Assembly: GCF_004327355.1 (NCBI RefSeq)
Contig: NZ_QJUM01000012.1
Coordinates: 62,001-126,000 of the forward strand
Direction: 5' to 3'
Source of the DNA: Phytopseudomonas dryadis
GTDB lineage: Bacteria > Pseudomonadota > Gammaproteobacteria > Pseudomonadales > Pseudomonadaceae
DNA: 64,000 bases
Part shown: in pieces, positions 49,132 through 59,919 of the stretch
Numbering within the stretch: position 1 is the first letter of the stretch
Layout of the letters: the number at the start of each line of letters is the position of its first letter
Translations under genes and position numbers: made by a program
The notes under the pieces: model-generated
Database searches by the model: none
What the model saw: only the letters and a program-made list of their open reading frames with translations
Told to the model about the DNA's origin: nothing

Positions 49132-49761
49132 TCAGCCCTCCTTCCAGGGATCGCTCAGCAGCAACGGGCCCTGCTCGCTCTTGACCATGACCCGTGCCGG
49201 TGCCCTGGCCCATTCGGCCAGGGCCACGCCGCCTCTGGGGGTCTGCAGCTGGACATCGATGCGGCAGGGTGCCCGGGCCAGTTGCGCCAGCAACCGGCGT
49301 GCGAATGCAGGGTCCAGCGGCTCCGGGGTACGCAGCAGCAGATCCAGGTCACTGCCGGCGTGGGTCACGCGTCGGCCGCAAGCCAGTTCGAATGCGGCGC
49401 TACCGGTGACGCCCCAGGTCAGGCCGGAGCCCTCGAGGATGTCACGGGCCAGGCACAGCGCCTGCCAGACCGGCAGCCCGGCCGCGTCTGGCGGAGTGCA
49501 GGCACGCAGTTGTTCGGGGCACAGCGCGCGGCCCACCGCGGCCAGGGGCAACCAGCAGGCATAGCGCTCGCCGCGCTGCTCGCCACGCAGCCCGACGGCG
49601 ACCCAGCCGGGCCGCGGCGGCGCGCGGCGTACCACCGCCGGCGGCTGCCCGTGCAGCGCGGCCTGGCACCAGTCGGGAGCATCGCCCGGCAGATGCTCGT
49701 GGGTCAGCCCCCACAACAGGTCATGGGGGCGGACCCGGCCGTCCCACCCGGGCCTTACCAC
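49132..49761 (-). CDS. mdcG: Phosphoribosyl-dephospho-CoA transferase MdcG
   Basis: This enzyme attaches the prosthetic group made by MdcB to the MdcC carrier protein. It has 209 residues from a GTG start that overlaps the mdcE end by 7 bp. Family segments are RVRPHDLLWG, WGVTGSAAFELACGRRVTHA and GSDLDLLLRTPEPLD, a nucleotidyltransferase-like GS-x-DxD pattern. The start is inferred from the overlap because no ATG is available near the conserved N-terminus. Confidence 0.9.
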   Translation of the reverse strand: MVRPGWDGRVRPHDLLWGLTHEHLPGDAPDWCQAALHGQPPAVVRRAPPRPGWVAVGLRGEQRGERYACWLPLAAVGRALCPEQLRACTPPDAAGLPVWQALCLARDILEGSGLTWGVTGSAAFELACGRRVTHAGSDLDLLLRTPEPLDPAFARRLLAQLARAPCRIDVQLQTPRGGVALAEWARAPARVMVKSEQGPLLLSDPWKEG

Positions 49762-50561
49762 TGTTCGCGCAGCCGCTCCCTGACGCGTTGCGAGGCCGCG
49801 CGCAAGGGCGCCCCGAGGCGTCCGGACAGATCGCGCGGGCCATGGTAGATATGCTCCAGCGCCTGCCGCAGAACCGTGGCGACCTGGGCGACATCCGCCG
49901 CGTCGGGCTCGACCACGCTGCCGATATCGAGGGTCTTCCACAGCAGCCCCAGAGACGCATAGCTGTCGACGTCGTAGGCCATGGGCGGATTCTCCGCCGC
50001 CAGTGCCTCCAGCGCCTCGACACTGCGCAGGGTGATGCGCGCGGCGGATTCCTTGCCCATGGCATGCACCTGTACCCCCGGATCACGCAGGGCGATCATC
50101 CGATTGGCCTGGTAGCCGTGGGCGAGAAAGCCACCGGACATGGCCTTGCCGACCAGCAGGGCGATGACCGGATGCCCGGCCTGACGGGCCCGGGCATAGC
50201 TGTCCACCGCGGCGGCCAGCGCCTGGTGGATGCCCAGCGCCTCCTCGCGGCGACCATAGGCCTGGCTGGGTACATCGACGATGGCCACCAGCGCCCGTTT
50301 CTGCGCCGCGCCGGCATCCGCCTGCAACGCCTCCTCCACGGCCTGGGCCAGCCCCCAGCCTTCGAGCAATCCGGCCTCGCCCTGGCGCGCGCGGGGAAAC
50401 GGGTTCTGCCCATCGGGCACCAGGGTCAGGTAACGCGCCGGATGCTCGCCCAGCACGGCATCGACCCAGCGTAGCGAAGCGGGCAGTCCGGCCTGCAGGC
50501 CGTCGCCTCCACTCAATGCCTGCAACCAGATGGCGCCACGGCTGGCGTGTGCGTTGCTCAT
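49755..50561 (-). CDS. mdcE: Malonate decarboxylase gamma subunit MdcE
   Basis: This 268-residue carboxyltransferase-like subunit forms the decarboxylase with MdcD. Family segments are VDVPSQAYGRREEALGIHQA, LLVGKAMSGGFLAHGYQANR and AMGKESAARITLRS. Its ATG overlaps the mdcD stop as ATGA. Confidence 0.94.
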   Translation of the reverse strand: MSNAHASRGAIWLQALSGGDGLQAGLPASLRWVDAVLGEHPARYLTLVPDGQNPFPRARQGEAGLLEGWGLAQAVEEALQADAGAAQKRALVAIVDVPSQAYGRREEALGIHQALAAAVDSYARARQAGHPVIALLVGKAMSGGFLAHGYQANRMIALRDPGVQVHAMGKESAARITLRSVEALEALAAENPPMAYDVDSYASLGLLWKTLDIGSVVEPDAADVAQVATVLRQALEHIYHGPRDLSGRLGAPLRAASQRVRERLREQW

Positions 50562-51406
50562 GACCGTTCTCCTTGCAGCAGTCGGCGGGCGCCCTCGGCG
50601 TCGATCTGGCTCGCCGGCGCCTGACCCAGGCGCCGCAGATAGTCGCCATGCCGGCGACTGCGCTGGACAGGTGGATGGCCCTGGACGAACAGCTCGATGA
50701 GCGCGCCGCGCAAGGCCTCGACATCGTCCTCGACGTAGCGATCGGCGAGGCCGCAGGCCTGACGCTGCTGGCCACCGGACAGGCTCCAGATGAACGGCCG
50801 ATCACGGGAGTCGTACTCCTCGACACCGGCCTCCTGTTCGATCACCTGCGGGCCGTTCAATCCCAGGCGCGCCTCACGGGTCATCACCAGGTAGCTGCAC
50901 AGCCCGGCGGCGATGCCCATGCCGCCGAAACACCCCACGCTCCCGGCGATCAGGCCAATCACCGGCTGGTACTGGCGCAACTCGACGATGGCCGAATGGA
51001 TCTCGGCGATGGCCGCCAGCCCGAGGTTGGCCTCCTGCAGGCGCACACCCCCGGTTTCCAGCAGCAACACGGCGCGCGTGGGAATGCCCTGGCGGTTGTC
51101 CTCGACAGCCAGTTCCAGGGCGCCGGCGATCTTCGCCGCGCCCACCTCGCCCATGCTGCCGCCCTGGAAATTGCCCTCGATGGCGGCGACCACCGCTGGC
51201 TGCCCATCCAGGGCGCCCTTGGCGATGACCACGCCATCGTCGGCCTGGGGCACCACGCCCTGGCGCGCCAGCCAGGGCGACATGATGCGCTGGAACGGAT
51301 CGAGCAACTCGCGAAAGCTGCCGGCATCCAGCAGTTGCCGCGCCCGTTGCCGGGCGTTCAGTTCGACGAAACTGCGACCGGCGAGCAAACGCTGCACATC
51401 AGTCAT
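50558..51406 (-). CDS. mdcD: Malonate decarboxylase beta subunit MdcD
   Basis: This 282-residue crotonase/carboxyltransferase-fold subunit decarboxylates malonyl-ACP with MdcE. Segments include GNFQGGSMGEVGAAKIAGAL, LLLETGGVRLQEANLGL and LGLNGPQVIEQEAGVEEYDS. The ATG of MTDVQRLL overlaps the mdcC end by 8 bp. Confidence 0.95.
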   Translation of the reverse strand: MTDVQRLLAGRSFVELNARQRARQLLDAGSFRELLDPFQRIMSPWLARQGVVPQADDGVVIAKGALDGQPAVVAAIEGNFQGGSMGEVGAAKIAGALELAVEDNRQGIPTRAVLLLETGGVRLQEANLGLAAIAEIHSAIVELRQYQPVIGLIAGSVGCFGGMGIAAGLCSYLVMTREARLGLNGPQVIEQEAGVEEYDSRDRPFIWSLSGGQQRQACGLADRYVEDDVEALRGALIELFVQGHPPVQRSRRHGDYLRRLGQAPASQIDAEGARRLLQGERS

Positions 51407-51698
51407 GTCCGACCTCCTCCAGGCCCTGCTCCAGACGCAGACGCACCACACCGGGCGTGGCGCCGAAGTCATGGATCACGATGTTCAGCGCCGGCCACTG
51501 CTGTTCGCTGAACATGCGCTCGAACAGTTGCTGCCAGCGCGGCGCGCTGCCGTTCACCGAGGTCACCACCTGGATCGCCAGGGTGCCGCCGGCGCCAGGC
51601 TCGAGCAGCGCCTCCAGATCGCCGGAACCGACACAGCCGACCAGCGCACGACCGCGGGCGGGCTGCCCGGCGGCAAATTCAAAGGACAGGGTTTCCAT
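51399..51698 (-). CDS. mdcC: Malonate decarboxylase acyl carrier protein MdcC (delta)
   Basis: This 99-residue carrier protein holds acetyl/malonyl on a phosphoribosyl-dephospho-CoA arm. The attachment serine is Ser25 in VGCVGSGDLE, and the ending reads FGATPGVVRLRLEQGLEEVG-HD. Two ATG codons are adjacent; the one giving METLSFEF is used. Confidence 0.95.
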   Translation of the reverse strand: METLSFEFAAGQPARGRALVGCVGSGDLEALLEPGAGGTLAIQVVTSVNGSAPRWQQLFERMFSEQQWPALNIVIHDFGATPGVVRLRLEQGLEEVGHD

Positions 51699-51700
51699 CA

Positions 51701-52579
51701 TCAGACACTCCCAATCTGCGCCGGCAGTCCAGGCTGCAGGCGGTCGAGGAACAGAGAAGCGGCGAGCAGGTCGGCCGCACCACCGGGCGAGGCGCGCAGG
51801 CGCAGCATGTCGCGTTCGAGCTCGCCCAGGCGGCGGCGGCCGGCCAGGCTGGCGCAACCGCCGGCCTCGAGTACCGCACGGGCACCGTCCTGCATGCAGG
51901 CCAGACCGGCCAGCCCGGCGCGGTAGAGCACGCAGGTGTCGGCCAGACCGCTCATGATCGCCAGCAGGGCGTCCAGCCGCGCGTTCTGCTCGCCGGCACC
52001 GGCCTCGCGGCTACGCGCCAGCTGCGGCAAGGCCTGCCGGATGATCGCCGGGAAGCCCAGTTGCGCCTCCTCGCGGGCGCCGTGCACGCCGTAGCGGCGG
52101 CAGACCTGCGCACCATGGCTGGCATGCCCGGCCGGCGCGCCAGGGTCGGGCAGCAAGGCCAGACGGGCGGCGCGCAGGGCCACCGCTGCCGGCCCGAGAG
52201 CCGAGCTGTCCAGGGCGGCGGCGGCCGTGAGCAGGCCCAGGGCCCAGATCGCCCCACGGTGGGTGTTGACCCCGCCGGTGACCCGCAGCATGTCCGCCTC
52301 GCCCTCGCGGCCGAGGCGGCCCAGGGTTTCACGCAGAGGCTGGCTGAGTTCACCCGCGTCGCGCGCGGCATCGGCCATGGCCCCGAACATTGGCCACAGC
52401 GACAGCGCCGACGCCTGCATCAGCCCCAGGTGCAGGTCGCTGTGGGCGCCGCTGCCGCGGCGGTCGACCAGGCCCGGCTTGGGCGACAGCTCGGCCTCGT
52501 CGATCAGCGCTTGCACCGCCAGGTCCGCCAGCCAGTCGCCGAGCGACAGCTGCGCTGGTACCGTCGTGAGTGCGTTCAT
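51701..52579 (-). CDS. mdcB: Triphosphoribosyl-dephospho-CoA synthase MdcB
   Basis: This 292-residue CitG-like enzyme makes the prosthetic-group precursor from dephospho-CoA and ATP. Segments are [36 protein letters not shown] and [18 protein letters not shown] SGLADTCVL. Its ATG overlaps the mdcA stop by one base (TGATG). Confidence 0.94.
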   Translation of the reverse strand: MNALTTVPAQLSLGDWLADLAVQALIDEAELSPKPGLVDRRGSGAHSDLHLGLMQASALSLWPMFGAMADAARDAGELSQPLRETLGRLGREGEADMLRVTGGVNTHRGAIWALGLLTAAAALDSSALGPAAVALRAARLALLPDPGAPAGHASHGAQVCRRYGVHGAREEAQLGFPAIIRQALPQLARSREAGAGEQNARLDALLAIMSGLADTCVLYRAGLAGLACMQDGARAVLEAGGCASLAGRRRLGELERDMLRLRASPGGAADLLAASLFLDRLQPGLPAQIGSV

Positions 52580-54246
52580 CACCAGCTCCTGAACTTGGCC
52601 GGCGGCTGGTACAGGCCGCCGGACCACTCGACCAGTTCGGCGATGCTCTTGGCCGCGAGCAGTTCGCGGCGGGCATCGCTGCGCCGGATGCCGAGGTCTT
52701 CCGGCAGGGCGATCAGGCCTTCGCGGCGCATGCGCCCGGTGTCTTTCGGGTCATGGCGCAGGCCGATGGCGGTGATGCCGGCCACGGCGGCGATCATCGC
52801 CTGGCGCTCTTGCAGCGAACGCGCCTTGTACAGGTAGGCGATGCCCTCTTCGGTGAGCAGATGGGTGACGTCGTCGCCATAGATCATGATCGGCGCCAGC
52901 GGCATGCCGGTCTTCTTCGCCATGTCCACGGCATCGAGGCGCTCGACGAAGGTGGGCTTGCCGCCTTCCTGAAAGGTCTCGACCATCTGCACCACCAGCT
53001 TCTTGCCGCGCTCGAGCAGGGTCACCGGGCCGTTGCCGTCCGGGGTGCACATGTCCAGCCAGGCCGGCGTGCCGTGACGCCGCCCGCGCGGGTCATGGCC
53101 CATGTTCGGCGCCCCGCCGAAGCCGGCCAGGCGGCCGCGGGTAACGGTGGAAGAATGGCCATCGCCGTCCACCTGCAGGGTGGCGCCGATGAACAGATCC
53201 ACCGCGTACTGTCCAGCCAGTTGGCACATCATGCGGTTGGAGCGCATCGAGCCGTCGCGGCCGGTGAAGAACACATCCGGACGCTGGGCGATATAGCCCT
53301 CCATGCCCAGCTCGGTACCGAAGCAGTGCACGCTCTCGACCCAGCCGGTCTCGATGGCCGGGATCAGCGTCGGGTGCGGGTTGAGCGTCCAGTTGCGGCA
53401 GATCTTGCCCTTCAGCCCGAGGGACTCGCCGTAGGTGGGCAGGATCAGTTCGATGGCCGCGGTGTTGAAGCCAATGCCATGGTTGAGCGACTGCACCTTG
53501 TGCTTCTCGTAGATGCCGCGGATCGCCATCATCGCCATCAGCACGTGCACCGGCTTGATATGGCGTGGATCGCGGGTGAACAGCGGCTCGATGTAGAACG
53601 GCTTGTCCGCCACCACCACGAAATCGACCCAGGAGGCGGGAATGTCCACCCGCGGCAGCTCGTCGACGATCTCGTTGACCTGGAAGATGACGATGCCATC
53701 GCTGAACGCGGTGGGCTCGACCAGCGCCGGCGTATCCTCGGTGCTCGGCCCGGTGTAGACATTGCCGTGACGATCGGCCTGGAAGCCGGCCACCAGCGCC
53801 ACGTTGGGGATCAGGTCGACCAGCAGGCGCGAATACAGCTCGATGTAGGTATGGATCGCACCGACTTCCATCTGCCCGTCCTCGAGCAGTTGGCCGATGC
53901 GCAGGCTCTGCGGGCCGGCGAAGGAAAAATCGAGCTTGCGCGCGATGCCGCGCTCGAACAGATCGAGGTGCTCGGCGCGACTGACGCTGGGCATGATCAT
54001 GTGCAGGTCATGCAGGCGGGCGGGGTCGACCTGGGCCAGGGAGCGCGACAGAAAGTCCGCCTGCTTCTGGTTGTTGCCTTCGAGCACCACCCGGTCGCCG
54101 GGCGCGATCAGCGCTTCGAGGGCCGCGACGATCCTGTCGCTGGGCAGAATCACGCCATCTGCGAGGCTGCGCACCTGATCGAGGCGCCGCGCCTTTTCAG
54201 CACGACGGCGCGACCACTGCGGCGGCGGGGCGATTGTTGCTGTCAT
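52579..54246 (-). CDS. mdcA: Malonate decarboxylase alpha subunit MdcA
   Basis: This 555-residue subunit exchanges acetyl for malonyl on the ACP (acetyl-ACP:malonate transferase). Segments are [44 protein letters not shown]-like [20 protein letters not shown] and [20 protein letters not shown]. The ATG of [11 protein letters not shown] is used. It is the first gene of mdcABCDEGH, with a 23-bp palindrome about 80 bp upstream. No mdcLM or mdcF transporter gene is in this cluster. Confidence 0.96.
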   Translation of the reverse strand: MTATIAPPPQWSRRRAEKARRLDQVRSLADGVILPSDRIVAALEALIAPGDRVVLEGNNQKQADFLSRSLAQVDPARLHDLHMIMPSVSRAEHLDLFERGIARKLDFSFAGPQSLRIGQLLEDGQMEVGAIHTYIELYSRLLVDLIPNVALVAGFQADRHGNVYTGPSTEDTPALVEPTAFSDGIVIFQVNEIVDELPRVDIPASWVDFVVVADKPFYIEPLFTRDPRHIKPVHVLMAMMAIRGIYEKHKVQSLNHGIGFNTAAIELILPTYGESLGLKGKICRNWTLNPHPTLIPAIETGWVESVHCFGTELGMEGYIAQRPDVFFTGRDGSMRSNRMMCQLAGQYAVDLFIGATLQVDGDGHSSTVTRGRLAGFGGAPNMGHDPRGRRHGTPAWLDMCTPDGNGPVTLLERGKKLVVQMVETFQEGGKPTFVERLDAVDMAKKTGMPLAPIMIYGDDVTHLLTEEGIAYLYKARSLQERQAMIAAVAGITAIGLRHDPKDTGRMRREGLIALPEDLGIRRSDARRELLAAKSIAELVEWSGGLYQPPAKFRSW

Positions 54247-54324
54247 TGAAGACTCCACGGGTTCCGCTGGGTGATTGCACAGTAGAAGCCGGAGCCGGCA
54301 GTCATCAATCACGCTCGGCGTCAT

Positions 54325-54347
54325 ATCGTTACGATCAGGTTAACGAT
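54325..54347. promoter_or_regulatory. Predicted MdcR operator upstream of mdcA
   Basis: ATCGTTA-N9-TAACGAT is a perfect 7-bp inverted repeat with a T-N11-A core in the 181-bp divergent gap between mdcA and the TyrR-like gene. It shares geometry and five of seven half-site bases with 42860-42882. Confidence 0.65.
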
Positions 54348-54427
54348 GCAGCCACCCAGCCCGACGGTTAACGCCACCGCGCAGACCGGGCATACTGCGC
54401 CACCGTCACCCAGCAGCCCGGTTTCCC

Positions 54428-55960
<1,533 letters not shown>

Positions 55961-56119
55961 GTTTCAGCGATCTCATCATTCGTCGGCGCACGGCGAGGCC
56001 CGCAGCGTCCGAAGGCTATCGCCGTTCAGCCCGCTTCCCCGGGCGCATGGACCGGGAGAGAGGGCTGAAAGGGCGCTGGATCAGCGAGCAGGAAGCGCTA
56101 TCCCCCTGCCCTTCAAGCG

Positions 56120-56488
56120 CTACTCGCCGCCGGCACCAGCTCCGCCATCCCCCGCACCGTCAGCGCCGTCGGCACCACCCGTACCGCCACTACCTGCGCC
56201 ACCGCCGGTGTTGGGGCCTGTGCCGGGCATGGTTTCACTGCCGGTTCCCGTACCTGTACCGCTTCCCATACCCGGCCCGGTGCTGCTGCCATCGGTGCCC
56301 GGCGTCAGGGTGCCGTCGTCCATGTCATTGCCCATGCCATCGTCATCCGAAGGCACGCTCGGCGGCGGTGGCGAGATCGGATTGGTCGGCCCGGTCGGGG
56401 CAGGCGCGCCGGAATCGGCCATGGCGGGCAGACCCGCCCCGGCCAGCAGGCCACTGAGCAGCAGTACGGAAAGCTTCATGTTATTCAT
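56120..56488 (-). CDS. Secreted Gly/Pro/Thr-rich low-complexity protein
   Basis: This 122-residue protein has a signal peptide (MNNMKLSVLLLSGLLAGAGL, cleavage near AMA-DS). An Asp-rich middle (SDDDGMGNDMDDG) is followed by a long Gly/Thr/Ser tail (PGMGSGTGTGTGSETMPGTG). No domain is recognised. The start is placed where GAAGGTGA precedes the ATG. Coding status is supported by the clean signal peptide. The 159 bp before TyrR-like end hold nothing recognisable. Confidence 0.65.
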   Translation of the reverse strand: MNNMKLSVLLLSGLLAGAGLPAMADSGAPAPTGPTNPISPPPPSVPSDDDGMGNDMDDGTLTPGTDGSSTGPGMGSGTGTGTGSETMPGTGPNTGGGAGSGGTGGADGADGAGDGGAGAGGE

Positions 56489-56624
56489 TGTTGTCACCTT
56501 CGTGTCAGTACGTCCGATGGCTGCACGTCCCTGGCGATCCAGGCATGACGAGCAGGCTCTTACAGACGACCGGCACGCCGCTTGCGGGGTTCGCCTCCGT
56601 GGATGGACGGTCGCCGCGCCGCCA

Positions 56625-57077
56625 TCAGGCTGTCAGCGCTACGATGAATTCGGCCACCCAGGGCTCGGCGTCCTGCTCGGGGGTGACACTCTCGCTGGCA
56701 TCCAGGCGCAGCATCGGCAGCACCTCGCGAATGCCCAGTTCGGCGTACAGTTCCCGCACCTGTTCGCCACCCGCGCAATAGGTATCGCCGTAGCTGGAAT
56801 CGCCCAGGGCGATCACCGCCCCCGGCAAACCGCTCCAGGCCGGCAGATGATCGCGAATGGCGTAGTACAGGGGCTGCAGGTTGTCCGGCAACTCGCCCAT
56901 GCCGGTGGTCGAGGTCACCGTCAGGAAGGCCTGGGGAGCGAATGCCTGCAGATCCGCCAGGCTGGCGCGCGGGTCGTGCCGGGCGTCGCAACCGGCCTCC
57001 TGCAACAGCCGCGTGGCGTGCCGGGCAACCTCTTCGGCGGTGCCGTAAACCGAACCGGAAAGAACAGCGATCTTCAT
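56625..57077 (-). CDS. Flavodoxin (MioC-like)
   Basis: This 150-residue FMN electron carrier has the phosphate loop SGSVYGTAEEVA, the TSTTGMGELPDNLQ loop and GDSSYGDTYCAGGEQ. It could supply electrons to enzymes of this region. A similar flavodoxin lies near folM-folE-folX in other pseudomonads, from general knowledge. The 689-bp gap upstream holds two repeat elements. Confidence 0.9.
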   Translation of the reverse strand: MKIAVLSGSVYGTAEEVARHATRLLQEAGCDARHDPRASLADLQAFAPQAFLTVTSTTGMGELPDNLQPLYYAIRDHLPAWSGLPGAVIALGDSSYGDTYCAGGEQVRELYAELGIREVLPMLRLDASESVTPEQDAEPWVAEFIVALTA

Positions 57078-57216
57078 GAAAACTCCACTTGCAGATGAAA
57101 GATTCCGGGAGACGTTTTTAACGGCGTGCAGCGGCGGCCAGCAGGCTGGCTACCCGGTAGGCAGACCGGAGCAAACACCATCGCTGCTGAACCATAAAAA
57201 CGCCGGCCAGTATGCC

Positions 57217-57429
57217 TAATGCCAGCCAGTTAAGCGCTTGGCCCACAAAGAGACGCTTTGCCCTGGCCCTGTGGGAGCCGCGACCCCGCGGCGATTGCTG
57301 GTCGCACCACCGGTCTGCGGGATGGCCGCCATCGCATCGCGCCGAGGTCGACGCTCCTACATGGGCAGCGGTCTGCCGCTCCTCTGCAGGCGCCCCTGCT
57401 TCTGAAAAAACCTTGTCTGATCGGCATTA
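57217..57429. mobile_element. Second inverted-end element, copy B (213 bp)
   Basis: The ends TAATGCC and GGCATTA are perfect inverted repeats, extended imperfectly by AGCCAG/GATC. The centre is a GTAGGAGC palindrome unit. It is homologous, in reverse, to 46992-47206. The 280-bp MITE-like element abuts or is inserted at its right TTAG end. Confidence 0.7.
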
Positions 57430-57694
57430 GGGTCTGTTGACGTTTCAGCACGACCGCGCCGGAGCCCGTTTTGCCGCGAGGCAAGGCACGAGCCGCGAAG
57501 TTTAGTGGGCTAAATGAGCCGGCGAGAAACGCCGCATCGCGGCAAAACGGGCCCGGCCCTACGGGGTGCGCGGGAAATCTCGCCATGCGTCGTTGGAGGA
57601 CTTGGCAAGGGAACGCCATTCCCGGCGTCCTCCGCCTAGCCTGGCGAGATTTCACGCGGCAACGCGGCTTGCGCTGAAACGTCAACAGACCCTA
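57428..57694. mobile_element. MITE-like element, copy 2 (267 bp)
   Basis: The element has the same perfect 22-bp inverted ends as copy 1 and near-identical interior, but lacks 15 bp (CGGATCGCCGCCCGG in copy 1). It lies 72 bp upstream of the LOV gene, with TA at both boundaries. Confidence 0.85.
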
Positions 57695-57766
57695 GGTCAG
57701 TATGCCGCAAGTGGACAGCCTGACCGGATGTTCTAGAATGCGCCATCCGGATCGGGAATATCCCTC

Positions 57767-58225
57767 ATGATCAATGCCAAACTACTGCAACTGGCGATTA
57801 ACGCCTCGAACGACGGCATCGTGATCGCCGAGCAGGAGGGCGAGGACAACATCCTCATCTATGCCAACCCGGCGTTCGAGCAGCTCACCGGCTACAGCAG
57901 CGACGAAATCCTCTACCAGGACTGCCGCTTTCTCCAGGCCGGTGATCGCGATCAGCCAGCGATCGCGGCCATTCGCCAGGCGGTGCGCAGCCAGCAGCCC
58001 TGCCGCCAGGTGCTGCGCAACTACCGCAAGGACGGCAGTGCCTTCTGGAACGAGCTGTCCATCACCCCGGTGTTCAACGAAGGCGATCAGCTCACCTATT
58101 TCATCGGCATCCAGAAGAACGTCACCGAGTACGTCAACGCCCAGGAGCGGGTGAAAAAGCTCGAAGCCGAGGTGCTCGCACTGCGGCAGGAGCTGGATCG
58201 GCTGAACGGTCGCACCACGCGGTAA
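57767..58225 (+). CDS. Short LOV-domain blue-light photoreceptor (PpSB-LOV-like)
   Basis: This 152-residue PAS/LOV protein lacks an output domain. The flavin-adduct cysteine is Cys53 in YQDCRFLQ, followed by RNYRKDGSAFWNELSITPVF and TYFIGIQKNVTEY, all LOV hallmarks. A C-terminal coiled-coil helix (RVKKLEAEVLALRQELDRL) would dimerise. It closely resembles short LOV proteins of P. putida. It lies two genes from a LitR-type regulator, its likely partner. TGGACA-16-TAGAAT upstream is a possible promoter. Confidence 0.92.
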   Translation: MINAKLLQLAINASNDGIVIAEQEGEDNILIYANPAFEQLTGYSSDEILYQDCRFLQAGDRDQPAIAAIRQAVRSQQPCRQVLRNYRKDGSAFWNELSITPVFNEGDQLTYFIGIQKNVTEYVNAQERVKKLEAEVLALRQELDRLNGRTTR

Positions 58226-58239
58226 CGAAACACGCAAAA

Positions 58240-58260
58240 GGTTGTCACAACTAGACAACC
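58240..58260. promoter_or_regulatory. Inverted repeat before the PilZ-like gene
   Basis: GGTTGTC and GACAACC flank 7 bp, 22 bp before the start codon. It could be an operator or a small hairpin in the leader. Confidence 0.45.
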
Positions 58261-58281
58261 ATCCTTGCGCAGAATGCCGCC

Positions 58282-58887
58282 ATGCGGGAATCGCCTCTCC
58301 TTACGCCACTCGAACTGGAGTTCATCCAGCACCTCAATGACGCGCCGTCATCCAGGCCGGAGCCGGACAGCGGCCTGCAGGTGGATGCCGCCACGCAGAC
58401 CACCGCCCTGCTCGCCAACTGCGCCGCCAAGGAACAACTGACCATCGAGGCGCACTTCGCCAATCAACGGCTGTCCTTCACCCCCCACCTGGTCAAGGAC
58501 GAGCAGGACACACCGCACCTGGAACTCGGCGTACCGCAGATTTTCGAAGAAGGTTCGCTCAACCGCGCCTGGCGTCTGTCGCTGGAAAAGCCGCTGGCGC
58601 TGCTCGACCGCAACGGCGAGCCGAGCCACCTGCGCGTGCACGAGGTCTCGATGAGCGGACTGCTGCTCGAACAGACCGCCGACACTCAGCCCCCCGAGCG
58701 ATTCAGCCTGGATCTGCCCCTGCACGGGCAACCGCCGATCACCCTGCAGGGCAGCCTGATCCGCACCACGGACGAGGGGCTGCTGGCCTACGAGATCAAC
58801 ACCCTGGACGAAGACAGCAGTACGCGCCTGCAGAAGTACCTCTACCAGCAGCACCGCCAGCTGTATCCCCAGGCGCATCGCGCCTGA
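58282..58887 (+). CDS. PilZ-like domain protein
   Basis: This 201-residue protein resembles two-part PilZ proteins. The c-di-GMP motif is degenerate: an RxxR (NRAWRLSLEKP) stands where RxxxR is expected, and EVSMSG where [D/N]xSxxG is expected. The C-terminal part continues with LIRTTDEGLLAYEINTLDED. Binding of c-di-GMP is therefore uncertain. It lies between the LOV and LitR-type genes and convergent to the latter. Confidence 0.65.
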   Translation: MRESPLLTPLELEFIQHLNDAPSSRPEPDSGLQVDAATQTTALLANCAAKEQLTIEAHFANQRLSFTPHLVKDEQDTPHLELGVPQIFEEGSLNRAWRLSLEKPLALLDRNGEPSHLRVHEVSMSGLLLEQTADTQPPERFSLDLPLHGQPPITLQGSLIRTTDEGLLAYEINTLDEDSSTRLQKYLYQQHRQLYPQAHRA

Positions 58888-58906
58888 GCCATGTCCTGCG
58901 GGCGCG

Positions 58907-59860
58907 TCAGGTATCCAGGTGGCCGGCGAGGAACTGGCGCAGACGGCGCTGCATCAGGCGCCCTTCGCTGCCCAGGCAGGCGATGGGCGACCCCCTGAGG
59001 CTCTCCTGCAGCAGATCGGCGCCCTCACCCGCCATCACCAGCGGACACTCGAGCGTCAGCGCCAGGCGCTCCAGCGCCTTCGGCGTGTCGTCGTTCGGCG
59101 CCTGGTTGGAGAACACCACCACGGCCAGAGGCCGCATCTTCGCGCAGACCAGCGGTAACTCCTCCAGCGACTGACCGATGCCGAGGACATGGATGACCAC
59201 CTCGCCCGGGTTCAACAGCAGGCCGCTGACCAGCAGCTCCAGTTCCCGGCAACGTCCCGGCAGCGCCACCAATAGCAGCCGGCCGCCCGGCTGGTCGCGC
59301 AGGTTGTGCAGCCGCTGCAGCACGCGGCCGCGCAGAAAGGTGTCGAAGAACAGCCACTCGCTGCTGCGCCCCCGCTGATCCTGGCGCAGCAACAGGGTCT
59401 GCCAGAGCGGCATGAGGATATCCTGGAACGCCACCGACAACGGATAGCTGGAAAACACCTGCCCGTACACGCGATCCAGTTCGGCCTCGTCGAAGGCCTG
59501 GATCGCCTCGTGCACACGGCTCTGCCACTGCGCCCACTCGACGGAGGTGGCCGCCTCGTAGACCGGCGCGCTGGTCACCTGGGCCATGCTGCTCCTGGCC
59601 AGGATCTTGCCGACCTTGCTCACCGGGACGCCACGCTCGATCCAGGCCAGAACACTGCGCACCGTTTCCACGTCGACCTGGGAATACAGGCGATGGCCAC
59701 TGTCGGTACGGATCGGCTGAATCAACCCGTAACGTCGCTCCCAGGCCCGCAACGTCACCGGATTGACCCCCGTCAGCCGCGCCACCTCACGAATGGGAAA
59801 CAGCTCCTGCTGTTTGAGGACACTCGAAACGAACGCCTGGGTATCAACGAGATCGGACAT
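58907..59860 (-). CDS. MerR-family LitR/CarH-like regulator without cobalamin motif
   Basis: This 317-residue regulator has an N-terminal MerR HTH (FPIREVARLTGVNPVTLRAW, then ERRYGLIQPIRTDSGHRLYS). The middle is helical and the C-terminal domain is B12-binding-like. In CarH/LitR the B12 ligand lies in PGExH; here the site reads PGRCREL (residues 201-207), so the Glu and His are replaced by Arg. This is the class II LitR pattern, which in P. putida works with a short LOV protein. TTGTAC boxes lie 60-77 bp upstream. Confidence 0.85.
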   Translation of the reverse strand: MSDLVDTQAFVSSVLKQQELFPIREVARLTGVNPVTLRAWERRYGLIQPIRTDSGHRLYSQVDVETVRSVLAWIERGVPVSKVGKILARSSMAQVTSAPVYEAATSVEWAQWQSRVHEAIQAFDEAELDRVYGQVFSSYPLSVAFQDILMPLWQTLLLRQDQRGRSSEWLFFDTFLRGRVLQRLHNLRDQPGGRLLLVALPGRCRELELLVSGLLLNPGEVVIHVLGIGQSLEELPLVCAKMRPLAVVVFSNQAPNDDTPKALERLALTLECPLVMAGEGADLLQESLRGSPIACLGSEGRLMQRRLRQFLAGHLDT

Positions 59861-59919
59861 GGGGAAATCGCCACGCGGTCAGAAGCCTGCAAGTGTACTC
59901 CAGCTCCCGTTACCTTTCA

